A DNA stretch of 64,000 nucleotides from Duganella lactea (lineage in GTDB: Bacteria > Pseudomonadota > Gammaproteobacteria > Burkholderiales > Burkholderiaceae_D): the NCBI RefSeq assembly GCF_009857505.1, contig NZ_WWCP01000021.1:1-64000 (forward strand), written 5' to 3'. This document shows positions 37,341 to 45,202 of this stretch, one piece after another (within the stretch, counting starts at the first letter, position 1; every line of letters starts with the position of its first letter). A program made the position numbers and the translations under genes. The notes below the pieces were generated by a model, which worked only from the letters and a program-made list of their open reading frames with translations, did not search any database and had not been told where the DNA came from.

Positions 37341-37826
37341 ATGAGCAAACTGACTATCATCGTTGCCACCGATGCCCAGCGCGGCATCGGTATCAATAAC
37401 ACCCTGCCGTGGAAGTTGCCGGAGGATCTGGCGCATTTCAAACGCACCACCAGCGGCCACCCGATCATCATGGGCCGCAAGACGTTCGATTCCATCGGCC
37501 GCCCTCTGCCCAACCGCCGCAACATTGTCGTCACCCGTAACGATAATTGGACGCGGGATGGTGTCGAGCGCGTCGGCTCGCTCGATGCGGCCATCGCGCT
37601 GCTCGACGGCGCCGAGGGCTTTGTCATCGGCGGCGCGGAGATTTATCAGCAGGCGCTGCCGCTGGCCGATCAGTTGATTATCACGCAAATCGCCCATACC
37701 TTCGATTGCGATGCGTTCTTTCCAGCGATAGCCGCCGACGCCTGGCAGGAGACCGCCCGCGAGGAACACGTTTCGGCGGCGTCCGGTTTGCGCTATGCTT
37801 TTGTCACCCTCCGCCGCAAGGCTTAA
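37341..37826 (+). CDS. folA: Dihydrofolate reductase
   Basis: The product is 161 aa from ATG 37341 (MSKLTIIVATDAQRGIGINNTLPW). Family residues: IGINNTLPWKLPEDLAHFK with the active-site acidic residue, HPIIMGRKTFDSIGRPLPNR, and FVIGGAEIYQQAL. It reduces dihydrofolate with NADPH. It lies 33 bp after the hydrolase gene; the thyA-folA pairing is common. Confidence 0.97.
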   Translation: MSKLTIIVATDAQRGIGINNTLPWKLPEDLAHFKRTTSGHPIIMGRKTFDSIGRPLPNRRNIVVTRNDNWTRDGVERVGSLDAAIALLDGAEGFVIGGAEIYQQALPLADQLIITQIAHTFDCDAFFPAIAADAWQETAREEHVSAASGLRYAFVTLRRKA

Positions 37827-37848
37827 GTTTTCGATTCAAGGATATCCC

Positions 37849-38421
37849 ATGTCAGGTTCAGGCTTCCACGTACACGGCCCACACGATCACGCGGTTGAAC
37901 ATGCCGCCCACGGCAACGATGGTTTTTCGAACAATATTGCCGTCATGACGGCCATCCTCGCCACCGTCGGCGCGGCGTTCGGCTATCTCGGTGGCGCTAC
38001 CCAGAACGATGCGGCGCTGTTCAAGAACAATGCCGCCATCGATAAGACCCAAGCAGCCAACAGCTGGAATTACTATCAAGCCAAGTCGGCCAAGCAGAAT
38101 CTGGCAGAGCTGGCGATGACGCTGCCCGGCGTCGACCCGAAACGCTACGAGGCCGAGGTCGCCCGCTACAAGCAGGAGAAGGAAGACATCAAGAAGGACG
38201 CCGAGAAGTGGGAGGAATCGTCCAAGGAGTGGAACCACAAATCGGATGAGGCCATGCACCAGCACCATCAGTGGGCGCTGGCCACCACCGCCGAGCAGAT
38301 CGCCATCTCGCTGGCCGCCATCACCCTGCTGACCCGCAAGAAATGGATGATGGGCCTGGCCTATGGCGTGGCCGGCGTCGGCGTGGTGCTCGGCGTCATG
38401 GCGTGGTTGGGTGGCCATTAA
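37849..38421 (+). CDS. DUF4337 membrane protein
   Basis: The product is 190 aa from ATG 37849 (AAGGATATCCC upstream). A His-rich N-terminus (HVHGPHDHAVEHAAHG) is followed by TM1 (~30-50), a long charged coiled-coil (~60-140), and two TM segments at the C-terminus (EQIAISLAAITLLT; MGLAYGVAGVGVVLGVMAW). This is the DUF4337 layout; function unknown. Confidence 0.88.
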   Translation: MSGSGFHVHGPHDHAVEHAAHGNDGFSNNIAVMTAILATVGAAFGYLGGATQNDAALFKNNAAIDKTQAANSWNYYQAKSAKQNLAELAMTLPGVDPKRYEAEVARYKQEKEDIKKDAEKWEESSKEWNHKSDEAMHQHHQWALATTAEQIAISLAAITLLTRKKWMMGLAYGVAGVGVVLGVMAWLGGH

Positions 38422-38423
38422 GA

Positions 38424-38460
38424 AACCATTAGGCAACCATTAAGCAACCATTAAGCAACA
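38424..38460 (+). repeat. 11-bp tandem repeat, ~3.4 copies
   Basis: Units AACCATTAGGC, AACCATTAAGC, AACCATTAAGC and a partial AACA follow the DUF4337 stop directly. The last codons of that gene (GGCCATTAAG) look like a degenerate earlier unit, so the repeat may have grown from the gene end. Confidence 0.8.
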
Positions 38461-38497
38461 TTGATCAGAGGACATTTCCTCCTGTCATGGGGGCGTC

Positions 38498-38659
38498 ATG
38501 TCCCTGGTGCATTCTGGTACGATAATTTTTTCCCGCAGAGCGGCTATTTCTGCGAGAATCCCGTTCTTATTTTTTTGCGGCCTTTACCTCAGGGGTCGCG
38601 CCCTAGTCCGCCCCGCGACACCGGTCAGGGGCGGCTTGCTTTTTTGGAGACATGCATGA
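38498..38659 (+). CDS. Arg-rich leader ORF (53 codons) overlapping the decarboxylase start
   Basis: ATG 38498 opens a 53-codon frame that ends TGA 38657-38659, overlapping the decarboxylase ATG 38656 as ATGA. The peptide (starts MSLVHSGTIIFSRRAA, ends LLFWRHA) has eight Arg, including adjacent CGC-AGA, and uses AGA/AGG five times, codons rare in this GC-rich DNA. The ribosome binding site is weak (GGGGG six bases upstream). A terminator-like hairpin lies inside its last third. It is either a regulatory leader peptide or a chance frame; the stop/start overlap argues for coupling. Confidence 0.45.
   Translation: MSLVHSGTIIFSRRAAISARIPFLFFCGLYLRGRALVRPATPVRGGLLFWRHA
38608..38645 (+). promoter_or_regulatory. 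Terminator-like hairpin in the decarboxylase leader (candidate attenuator)
   Basis: CCGCCCC (38608-38614) pairs with GGGGCGG (38628-38634); inside, GAC-accg-GTC can stack further. CTTGCTTTTTT follows and runs straight into the ribosome binding site GGAGA. A competing helix is possible between GTCGCG (38595-38600) and CGCGAC (38614-38619), which would break the terminator stem. Because it lies in the 5' leader, between any promoter and the decarboxylase start, it is positioned to regulate. Confidence 0.6.
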
Positions 38660-40908
38660 AATTTCGTTTCCCCATCGTCATTATTGACGAGGATTTCCGT
38701 TCCGAGAACACGTCCGGCCTGGGCATTCGCGCCCTTGCCGATGCGATGGAAAAAGAAGGCATGGAAGTGGTGGGCGTGACCAGCTACGGCGATCTGGCCC
38801 AGTTCGCCCAGCAGCAATCGCGCGCGTCGGCCTTCGTGCTGTCGATCGACGACGAGGAATTCGGCACCGGCTCGGTGGAAGACACCGACACCGCGCTGAA
38901 GTCGCTGCGCGCCTTCGTCGAGGAAATCCGCTACAAGAACGCCGACATCCCGATCTATCTGTACGGCGAAACCCGCACCTCGCGCCACATCCCGAACGAT
39001 ATCCTGCGCGAGCTGCACGGCTTCATCCACATGTTCGAGGACACGCCGGAATTCGTCGCCCGTCACATCATCCGCGAGGCCAAGTCCTATCTGGACGGCC
39101 TCGCGCCGCCGTTCTTCCGCGCGCTGGTGGAATACGCCAACGACGGCTCCTACTCGTGGCACTGCCCCGGCCACTCGGGCGGCGTGGCCTTCCTGAAGTC
39201 GCCGATCGGCCAGATGTTCCACCAGTTCTTCGGCGAGAACATGCTGCGCGCCGACGTCTGCAACGCCGTTGAAGAGCTGGGCCAGTTGCTGGACCACACC
39301 GGTCCGGTTGCCAAGTCCGAGCGCAACGCCGCGCGCATCTTCAACGCCGACCACTGCTACTTCGTCACCAACGGCACCTCGACCTCGAACAAGATGGTGT
39401 GGCACTCGACCGTGGCGCCGGGCGACATCGTCGTGGTCGACCGTAACTGCCACAAATCGATCCTGCACTCGATCATCATGTGCGGCGCGATTCCGGTGTT
39501 CCTGATGCCGACCCGTAACCACCTCGGCATCATCGGCCCGATCCCGCTGGAAGAGTTCTCGATGGAGAGCATCATGCGCAAGATCGAGGCCAACCCGTTC
39601 GCGCGCGAAGCGGTGAACAAGAAGCCGCGCATCCTGACCATCACCCAGTCGACCTACGACGGCGTGGTGTACAACGTGGAAACCCTGCGCGAGATGCTCG
39701 ACGGCCAGATCGACACCCTGCACTTCGACGAAGCCTGGCTGCCGCACGCCACCTTCCACGACTTCTACAAAAACATGCACGCGATCGGCAAGGACCGTCC
39801 GCGCGCCAAAGAGTCGATGATCTTCTCGACCCAGTCGACTCACAAGCTGCTGGCCGGCCTGTCGCAGGCCTCGCAGGTGCTGGTGCGCGAGTCGGAATCG
39901 GTCAAGCTGGACCAGGACGCCTTCAACGAGGCCTACCTGATGCACACCTCGACCTCGCCGCAGTACTCGATCATCGCCTCGTGCGACGTCGCCGCGGCCA
40001 TGATGGAGGCGCCGGGCGGCACCGCGCTGGTCGAAGAGTCGATCCTGGAAGCGCTGGACTTCCGCCGCGCCATGAAGAAGATCGACGCCGAGTGGGGCAA
40101 GGACTGGTGGTTCAAGGTCTGGGGCCCGAACGAGTTCGCCGAAGAAGGCATCGGCTCGCGCGAGGACTGGATCATCAAGGCCGAGGACGACTGGCACGGC
40201 TTCGGCAAGCTGGCGCCGGGCTTCAACATGCTGGACCCGATCAAGGCCACCATCGTCAACCCGGGCCTATCGCTGGACGGCAAGTTCGACGAGACCGGCA
40301 TTCCGGCGTCGATCGTGACCAAGTATCTGGCCGAGCACGGCGTGATCATCGAGAAGTGCGGGCTGTACTCGTTCTTCATCATGTTCACCATCGGCATCAC
40401 CAAAGGCCGCTGGAACACGCTGCTGACCGCGCTGCAACAGTTCAAGGACGATTACGACAAGAACCAGCCGATGTGGCGCATCCTGCCGGAATTCGCCGCT
40501 GCCAATCCGACCTACGAAAAAATCGGCCTGCGCGACCTGTGCCAGCAGATTCACGACTTCTACAAAGCGTATGACGTGGCGCGCCTGACCACCGAGATGT
40601 ATTTGTCGGACATGGTGCCGGCGATGAAGCCGTCGGATGCCTTCGCCAAGATGGCGCACCGTGAAATCGAACGCGTGGCGATCGATGAACTGGAAGGCCG
40701 CATCACGTCGATCCTGCTGACGCCTTACCCGCCGGGCATTCCGCTGCTGATCCCGGGCGAGCGTTTCAACAAGACGATTGTGGACTATCTGCGCTTCGCG
40801 CGCGACTTCAACGAGCGCTTCCCTGGCTTCGAGACCGATGTGCACGGTCTGGTCAAGCGCGAGGTGGATGGCAAGCGCGGCTACTTCGTGGATTGCGTCA
40901 AGCAGTAA
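38656..40908 (+). CDS. Arg/Lys/Orn decarboxylase, fold type I PLP (probably arginine decarboxylase)
   Basis: The product is 750 aa from ATG 38656 (MKFRFPIVIIDEDF; TTGGAGAC upstream). It has an N-terminal wing/receiver-like domain (~1-140), then the PLP core with WHCPGHSGGVAFLKSP, FVTNGTSTSNKMV, HFDEAWLPHA and Schiff-base Lys397 in STQSTHKLLAGLSQAS, then the C-terminal domain. The length is nearest the biodegradative arginine decarboxylase AdiA (~756) rather than CadA/LdcC (~715), so arginine is the likelier substrate; this cannot be settled by eye. It makes agmatine (or cadaverine/putrescine), relevant to acid resistance and polyamines. No antiporter gene is adjacent. Confidence 0.93.
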   Translation: MKFRFPIVIIDEDFRSENTSGLGIRALADAMEKEGMEVVGVTSYGDLAQFAQQQSRASAFVLSIDDEEFGTGSVEDTDTALKSLRAFVEEIRYKNADIPIYLYGETRTSRHIPNDILRELHGFIHMFEDTPEFVARHIIREAKSYLDGLAPPFFRALVEYANDGSYSWHCPGHSGGVAFLKSPIGQMFHQFFGENMLRADVCNAVEELGQLLDHTGPVAKSERNAARIFNADHCYFVTNGTSTSNKMVWHSTVAPGDIVVVDRNCHKSILHSIIMCGAIPVFLMPTRNHLGIIGPIPLEEFSMESIMRKIEANPFAREAVNKKPRILTITQSTYDGVVYNVETLREMLDGQIDTLHFDEAWLPHATFHDFYKNMHAIGKDRPRAKESMIFSTQSTHKLLAGLSQASQVLVRESESVKLDQDAFNEAYLMHTSTSPQYSIIASCDVAAAMMEAPGGTALVEESILEALDFRRAMKKIDAEWGKDWWFKVWGPNEFAEEGIGSREDWIIKAEDDWHGFGKLAPGFNMLDPIKATIVNPGLSLDGKFDETGIPASIVTKYLAEHGVIIEKCGLYSFFIMFTIGITKGRWNTLLTALQQFKDDYDKNQPMWRILPEFAAANPTYEKIGLRDLCQQIHDFYKAYDVARLTTEMYLSDMVPAMKPSDAFAKMAHREIERVAIDELEGRITSILLTPYPPGIPLLIPGERFNKTIVDYLRFARDFNERFPGFETDVHGLVKREVDGKRGYFVDCVKQ

Positions 40909-40945
40909 TTTTGAATGCCTGGCGCGCTGAGCGACGTCAGCATGG

Positions 40946-40965
40946 GTCCCGGCTTGCGCCGGGAC
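40946..40965. repeat. Short palindromic (REP-like) element
   Basis: GTCCCGGC-ttgc-GCCGGGAC is a perfect 8-bp stem with a 4-base loop between converging genes. It resembles the palindrome at 45151-45177. It may serve as terminator or be a dispersed REP-like repeat. Confidence 0.5.
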
Positions 40966-40985
40966 GACGTGTTGCCCAGGTCATT

Positions 40986-41864
40986 TTAAGCTGACACGGC
41001 CACCACCAGCGTGGCCACAAAACCGTCGGTGACGTTGCCGGTGACGGTCGCCATCTGCAGGGAATAACCGTCGCTGAAGACGTTGTCCGTCGCCAGCGTG
41101 ATCGACGCCATGTTGCGCGCGCTGGCGGTGTAGCCGTTACTGGCGTACACCGCATTGCTGGCGGCGTCCGGGAAGGCGAACTGCGACGTGCGGATGCGAT
41201 TGGACGCGCTGGTCGCCCTGGCCAGCGATGCATACACCTCAAAGTGCACATGCGGCACACGCCCCGAGTAACACCCAGGATAGATCGTCGTAAAGCTGAT
41301 GCTGCCGTTACTGTCAGTCTCCTGCACGCCGCGCAGATAGTTCTGGTTGGTCACGCCGGTCGAATACAGCGAATAGTTGCCGTCACGGTCGCAATGCCAC
41401 AGATACACTGCCGCATTCGCCAGCGCCGCGCAGTTGTTGTTGGCGTTGACGATCTGCAGCTTGATGGTCAGCGGCACGCCGGCGGCCGTGCCGCTGGCTC
41501 CGCCAAAGCTGCCGCGGATGTCGCTACGCACCACACCCGACTGGGTCAGCACATTGACCACACCGCCGTTATTGCTGTTGGTGCCGTCCGCCGGGTACGG
41601 ACCGCCCGTCTCTTCCGGAATCACCGCGCACGAGCCGCTGGCTGACGTGGTCGTGGTGGTCGTGGTGGTCGTGGTTGTGGTCGTAGCGGTCGTGCTGGCG
41701 CTCGTCGTGCCACTGGCGTCGCTGCCGCCGCAGCCGAGCACCGGCAGCGCCGAAGCCCCGGCCAGAAGCCAGCGCAGCGTCTGACGACGGTCGCGGTTCA
41801 GATTGAACATTGCCGCCAGATCGGCTGCCAGACTGTGTTCGTGTTCATCGTGATGGTGTTCCAT
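40986..41864 (-). CDS. Exported intradiol ring-cleavage dioxygenase family protein
   Basis: The product is 292 aa. A twin-arginine-like, lipoprotein-type leader (NRDRRQTLRWLLAGASALPVLGCGG) is followed by a Thr/Ser linker (~52-76), then the dioxygenase-like beta-sandwich. Candidate Fe(III) ligands are Tyr in AAVYLWHCDRDG, Tyr in YPGCYSGR and the two His of VPHVHFEVY, so the metal site seems intact. Export of an intradiol dioxygenase homologue is typical of the extracytoplasmic branch acting on unknown aromatic compounds. ATG 41864 has AGGAG. Confidence 0.87.
   Translation of the reverse strand: MEHHHDEHEHSLAADLAAMFNLNRDRRQTLRWLLAGASALPVLGCGGSDASGTTSASTTATTTTTTTTTTTTTSASGSCAVIPEETGGPYPADGTNSNNGGVVNVLTQSGVVRSDIRGSFGGASGTAAGVPLTIKLQIVNANNNCAALANAAVYLWHCDRDGNYSLYSTGVTNQNYLRGVQETDSNGSISFTTIYPGCYSGRVPHVHFEVYASLARATSASNRIRTSQFAFPDAASNAVYASNGYTASARNMASITLATDNVFSDGYSLQMATVTGNVTDGFVATLVVAVSA
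41646..41684 (-). repeat. Poly-Thr coding microsatellite (13 ACN codons)
   Basis: On the plus strand (GTGGTCGTG)-type nonamers repeat about three times with a degenerate tail, coding 13 successive Thr in the linker after the lipoprotein Cys. Unit changes of 3 or 9 bp would vary linker length without breaking the frame. Confidence 0.85.
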
Positions 41865-41932
41865 ACCTGCTCCTGCTTGGGTGAGAAAGCGTCCGCCGCG
41901 CGGCGGCCGTGACTGCGAATTTTGACGATGGA

Positions 41933-42400
41933 TTACGGGCGCGGTGGAGGACGGCGTGGTTGCTCTTCCGCCTGCTGTTTGCGCTGTTCCGGCGTCAACA
42001 CGGCCCGCAGCTTCTGTTGGGTACGCGCGCGCTGCAAAGCGAGGTTGGCCTCGGCGGCGGCCATATCCTGAGCCAGCGCGGCGGCCTTGGCGTCGTCGTA
42101 TTGATCGGCGCCGGCCAGCGCGCGCAGCGCTTCCCGCGCGTTGGCGGCCAACTTGCCCTGTTCACGCAGATACGGCGCTTCCGCATGCAGAATGGCGAAA
42201 ACTTGATCTTGTTGCGCCGCAGTCAGTTCCACGCCGCCCAGGAATGGCGGAGGCCCACCGGGTTCGCCGCGCGCGAACGGCGGCGGTCCGGCATGCATGG
42301 GCCCTCCATGCATGTCATCGGCGCGGGCCGCGCCTCCCATGGTCAACAGTGGCGTCGCCAAAACAGCGGCCAGCAGCAAATGTCGTTTGATTTTTTTCAT
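41933..42400 (-). CDS. Spy/CpxP-like periplasmic protein
   Basis: The product is 155 aa from ATG 42400 (MKKIKRHLLLAAVLATPLLTMGGAARA); AAGGA lies six bases upstream of this ATG rather than of the one at 42406. After the signal peptide comes a Pro/Gly/His/Met-rich stretch (DMHGGPMHAGPPP), then a helical region with LTAAQQDQVFAI and LTPEQRKQ, the LTxxQ motifs of the Spy/CpxP family (periplasmic chaperone or sensor modulator, also metal-linked). It is divergent from a CpxR/CpxA-like pair, the same layout as E. coli cpxP-cpxRA. Confidence 0.88.
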   Translation of the reverse strand: MKKIKRHLLLAAVLATPLLTMGGAARADDMHGGPMHAGPPPFARGEPGGPPPFLGGVELTAAQQDQVFAILHAEAPYLREQGKLAANAREALRALAGADQYDDAKAAALAQDMAAAEANLALQRARTQQKLRAVLTPEQRKQQAEEQPRRPPPRP

Positions 42401-42468
42401 GCCCATTCCTTGATTGGTAGTGAGCCATCATTCTCGGGGCGGGCCATGTTAAGTAACGTAAGAGCGGC

Positions 42469-42483
42469 GTAAATTAGCGTAAA
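42469..42483. promoter_or_regulatory. CpxR-type box 1 (GTAAA-N5-GTAAA)
   Basis: GTAAA-TTAGC-GTAAA matches the E. coli CpxR-box consensus exactly. It is nearer the Spy-like gene (69 bp from its start). A related GTAAG lies one helical turn away at 42458. Confidence 0.75.
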
Positions 42484-42523
42484 AATGACGATTTGATATT
42501 TAATTACCGTTCAGCAATACGTT

Positions 42524-42538
42524 GTAAAACCGGGTAAA
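42524..42538. promoter_or_regulatory. CpxR-type box 2 (GTAAA-N5-GTAAA)
   Basis: GTAAA-ACCGG-GTAAA is a second exact match, 61 bp before the regulator start. Two boxes in one 199-bp divergent region suggest joint autoregulation of the regulator-sensor operon and the Spy-like gene. Confidence 0.75.
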
Positions 42539-42599
42539 ACCTGGTTGGCGGGCAGATGCCAACTGTTAAGATGAGCGATCCGCCTCAAGAGAAAATGCA

Positions 42600-43292
42600 A
42601 TGAAGAGCAAAGTACTGCTGATAGACGACGACATCGAACTGGTCGGCATGTTCAAAGAATACCTGGAGCAGGAAGGCTTTGACGTCAAAATGGTGCACGA
42701 TGGCGAAGCCGGCACCGCCGAAGCCTTCACCGGCCTGTACGCGATCGCCATCCTCGATGTGATGATGCCGCGCATGAACGGCTTGGAGACGCTGCGCCGC
42801 ATCCGCACCAACAGCCAGTTGCCGATCCTGATGCTGACCGGCCGCGGCGACGACACCGACCGCATCGTCGGTCTGGAACTCGGCGCCGACGACTACGTGG
42901 CCAAACCCTGCACGCCACGCGAGCTGACCGCGCGCATCCGCGCCATCCTGCGCCGCGCGCAAAGCGCACCGGCCGACCAGGGCCAGCAAGCCGCCATCAC
43001 GGTCGGCCAATTGACCATGTGGCCGGAGCAACGCCGCGCCACCTGGGCCGGCGACAAGCTGGAACTGACCAGCACCGAATTCAATCTGCTGGAAGTGCTG
43101 GCGCGTAACGCCGGCCGCCCGGTCAGCAAGAACACCCTGTCGGAACAGGGCCTGGGCCGTCCGCTGGCGCGCTTCGACCGCAATATTGACGTCCACCTGA
43201 GCTCACTGCGCCACAAACTCGGCACCATCGCCGACGGCCGCTCCTGCCTGCAAACCGTATATCGTCTGGGCTACCAGCTGATCAAGGAGTAA
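42600..43292 (+). CDS. cpxR: OmpR-family response regulator, CpxR-like
   Basis: The product is 230 aa. The receiver (~3-118) has acidic pocket IDDD, phospho-Asp53 in ILDVMMPRMNG, Thr in MLTGRG and Lys in VAKPCTPREL. The winged-helix DNA-binding domain (~133-228) has LTSTEFNLLEVLARNAGRPVSKNTL and FDRNIDVHLSSLRHKLG. The gene symbol is by analogy: context and box sequence support CpxR. Three bases separate its stop from the kinase start. Confidence 0.87.
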   Translation: MKSKVLLIDDDIELVGMFKEYLEQEGFDVKMVHDGEAGTAEAFTGLYAIAILDVMMPRMNGLETLRRIRTNSQLPILMLTGRGDDTDRIVGLELGADDYVAKPCTPRELTARIRAILRRAQSAPADQGQQAAITVGQLTMWPEQRRATWAGDKLELTSTEFNLLEVLARNAGRPVSKNTLSEQGLGRPLARFDRNIDVHLSSLRHKLGTIADGRSCLQTVYRLGYQLIKE

Positions 43293-43295
43293 GCC

Positions 43296-44804
43296 TTGGG
43301 CCGCTTGTTCTGGAAGTTTTTCCTGTCCATCCTGCTGGCGCAGCTGGCCGCGACGGTCGGCATCGGCGGCGCCATCTGGCTCAAGAACCGCAACCAGCAG
43401 TCCAACGCGCTGGTTAACCTGGACACCAGCCCGCCGGCCGAGATGGCCATCAACGCCGCCGCCGCCACGCTGGAATACGGCGGCGTCAAGGCGCTGAAGC
43501 GGATGTTGGAGAACATGGAGCATCACCGCGTCTACGTGGTGGCGGAGGACGAACAGGAATTACTGGGGCGCACGATCAACGCCAAAACACTGCAGGAATC
43601 ACGCATCCGTCTGCAGGAAAAAGGCAAACACCGCGGCGTGCGGCAGGTGCTGGCCGACGATGGCAAGCGCTATCTGCTGTTCCTGCCGTCCGGCTGGCAT
43701 CTGCGCGGCATGGACGGCGACAACCGCCCACTGCTGTCCAATCTGGGCGGCGGCGCGCAGATGGCCATGAAAGCCGCCTCCGTGCTGGACGGCGGCAATC
43801 CCAACGCCGGCGGCCCAATGCCGCCGCCGGATGGTGCAGCAGCGGCCGCGCCCCCGCGCCCGGACTCCGACATCGGCGGCGAGCGGCCCTGGGGGCCGCG
43901 CTTCCCGCTTGCCCCGTGGGCGCCGATTGCCGCCGCCGTCGTCGCCAGCCTGCTGTTCGCGGTGCTGCTGGCCTGGTACTTCTCGCGCCCGATCCGCGCG
44001 CTGCGCGAAGCGTTCAACGCCGCCGCCCATGGCGACCTGGCGCCGCGCTTTGAAGGCGCCGGCGGCAAGCGCGGCACCGAGCTCAACGACCTTGGCCGCG
44101 ACTTCGACATCATGACCGCCCGCCTGCGCAGCCTGATCGACGGCCAGACGCGTCTGCTGCACGACGTCTCGCACGAACTGCGTTCGCCGCTGGCGCGCTT
44201 GCAGGCCGCCATCGGGCTGGCCCACCAGCAGCCCGAGAAATGGAGCGCGTCGATGGAGCGCATCGAACGCGAAAGCGTGCGCATGGACAAGCTGGTCGGC
44301 GAGCTGCTGACGCTGGCACGCCTCGAAGCCGGCGCGATCAAGGCGGCGCAGGAAGAAATCAGCATGACCGACCTGCTGTGCCAGATCGCCGACGATGCCA
44401 GCTACGAGGCCGCCAGCCAGCAGCGCAGCGTGGTGCGCGAAGGTGACGCCGACGTGCAGGTGACCGGTCAGCCGGAGTTGCTGGGCCGCGCCATCGAAAA
44501 CGTGGTGCGCAACGCGATCAAGCACAGTCCGGAGGGCGGCGTAGTGCAGTTGCAGGTCAGCATGCAGCCCGACGCGCGGCAGTTGCTCATCCGCGTGCTA
44601 GACCGTGGTCCGGGCGTGTCGCCGGCCGATCTGGACACCATCTTCCAGCCCTTCTACCGCGCCAGCAACGCCAGCGCCGAAGGCCACGGCCTCGGCCTGG
44701 CGATCGCCCAGCACGTCATCGAAGCACATGGCGGCAGCATCAAGGCCAGCAACCGCGCCGGCGGCGGCCTGTGCGTGGAAATGCGACTTCCCGTGAAACA
44801 GTAA
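43296..44804 (+). CDS. cpxA: Sensor histidine kinase, CpxA-like
   Basis: The product is 502 aa from TTG 43296, with AAGGAG overlapping the regulator stop. TM1 (~5-28), a periplasmic region (~30-205) with a Pro/Ala/Gly-rich segment, TM2 (~208-230), HAMP (FSRPIRALREAFNAAAHGDL), dimerisation/phospho-His ~293 in LLHDVSHELRSPLARLQAAIG, then HATPase N ENVVRNAIKHSP, G1 DRGPGVS, F FQPFYRA, G2 GHGLGLAIA. It senses envelope stress by analogy with CpxA. The periplasmic region is longer than in E. coli CpxA. Confidence 0.88.
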   Translation: MGRLFWKFFLSILLAQLAATVGIGGAIWLKNRNQQSNALVNLDTSPPAEMAINAAAATLEYGGVKALKRMLENMEHHRVYVVAEDEQELLGRTINAKTLQESRIRLQEKGKHRGVRQVLADDGKRYLLFLPSGWHLRGMDGDNRPLLSNLGGGAQMAMKAASVLDGGNPNAGGPMPPPDGAAAAAPPRPDSDIGGERPWGPRFPLAPWAPIAAAVVASLLFAVLLAWYFSRPIRALREAFNAAAHGDLAPRFEGAGGKRGTELNDLGRDFDIMTARLRSLIDGQTRLLHDVSHELRSPLARLQAAIGLAHQQPEKWSASMERIERESVRMDKLVGELLTLARLEAGAIKAAQEEISMTDLLCQIADDASYEAASQQRSVVREGDADVQVTGQPELLGRAIENVVRNAIKHSPEGGVVQLQVSMQPDARQLLIRVLDRGPGVSPADLDTIFQPFYRASNASAEGHGLGLAIAQHVIEAHGGSIKASNRAGGGLCVEMRLPVKQ

Positions 44805-44818
44805 TTTAAAAGCAAACC

Positions 44819-44843
44819 AAAGATTTCCTTGCGGAAATTTTTT
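44819..44843 (+). terminator. Intrinsic terminator after the sensor kinase
   Basis: AAAGATTTCC pairs with GGAAATTTTT (loop TTGC) and ends in a run of T. It is 15 bp past the kinase stop. Confidence 0.8.
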
Positions 44844-44878
44844 GCTATAGTAGAGTTTTACACCCACGGGAGACCGTC

Positions 44879-45136
44879 ATGGAAACTTTGCTCAAAGTCG
44901 CGCAACTGCGCGTGCAAGGGAAGCCGGATGAAGCGCTGGCGCATGTGGAAGCTCACTTGCAAACTGCTAGTGAAAGTCAACGCTTTCTGTTGATGCTGCA
45001 AGGCCTGTACGCCGCCGAGGAAGCCGCGAACGACAGCAAGGCGCGCAGCTATGCCAGCGATCTGGCGGATATCGATGCCAGCCTGCGGTCAATCCAACCC
45101 TACGTCGCGCTGCGACCGGAAGACCTCAAACTGTAG
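44879..45136 (+). CDS. Small helical protein, 85 aa
   Basis: ATG 44879 follows CACGGGAGACCGTC. The product (METLLKVAQLRVQGKPDEALAHVEAHL...) is soluble and helical; the first half resembles one TPR-like helix pair (GKPDEALAHVEAHLQTA), the end YVALRPEDLKL is extended. No family is recognised. It is separated from the kinase by a terminator, with a TATAGT -10-like hexamer at 44846, so it is probably a single-gene unit. Confidence 0.65.
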   Translation: METLLKVAQLRVQGKPDEALAHVEAHLQTASESQRFLLMLQGLYAAEEAANDSKARSYASDLADIDASLRSIQPYVALRPEDLKL

Positions 45137-45150
45137 AACAGCGCAGCACC

Positions 45151-45177
45151 ATCGTTCCGGCGTAAGCCGGAACCGAT
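45151..45177. repeat. Short palindromic (REP-like) element
   Basis: ATCG-TTCCGGC-gtaa-GCCGGAA-cCGAT is an 11-bp imperfect inverted repeat with one bulge, between the converging 85-aa gene and dcd. It is related in pattern (xxCCGGC-4 nt-GCCGGxx) to 40946-40965. Confidence 0.5.
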
Positions 45178-45202
45178 GCCGCGCAAAAAAGAGCGTCTGA
45201 CG

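Noticed and set aside
41640..41700. Repetitive stretch considered as CRISPR or VNTR locus
   Set aside because: Repeats are 9 bp without spacers and lie in frame inside a coding linker.
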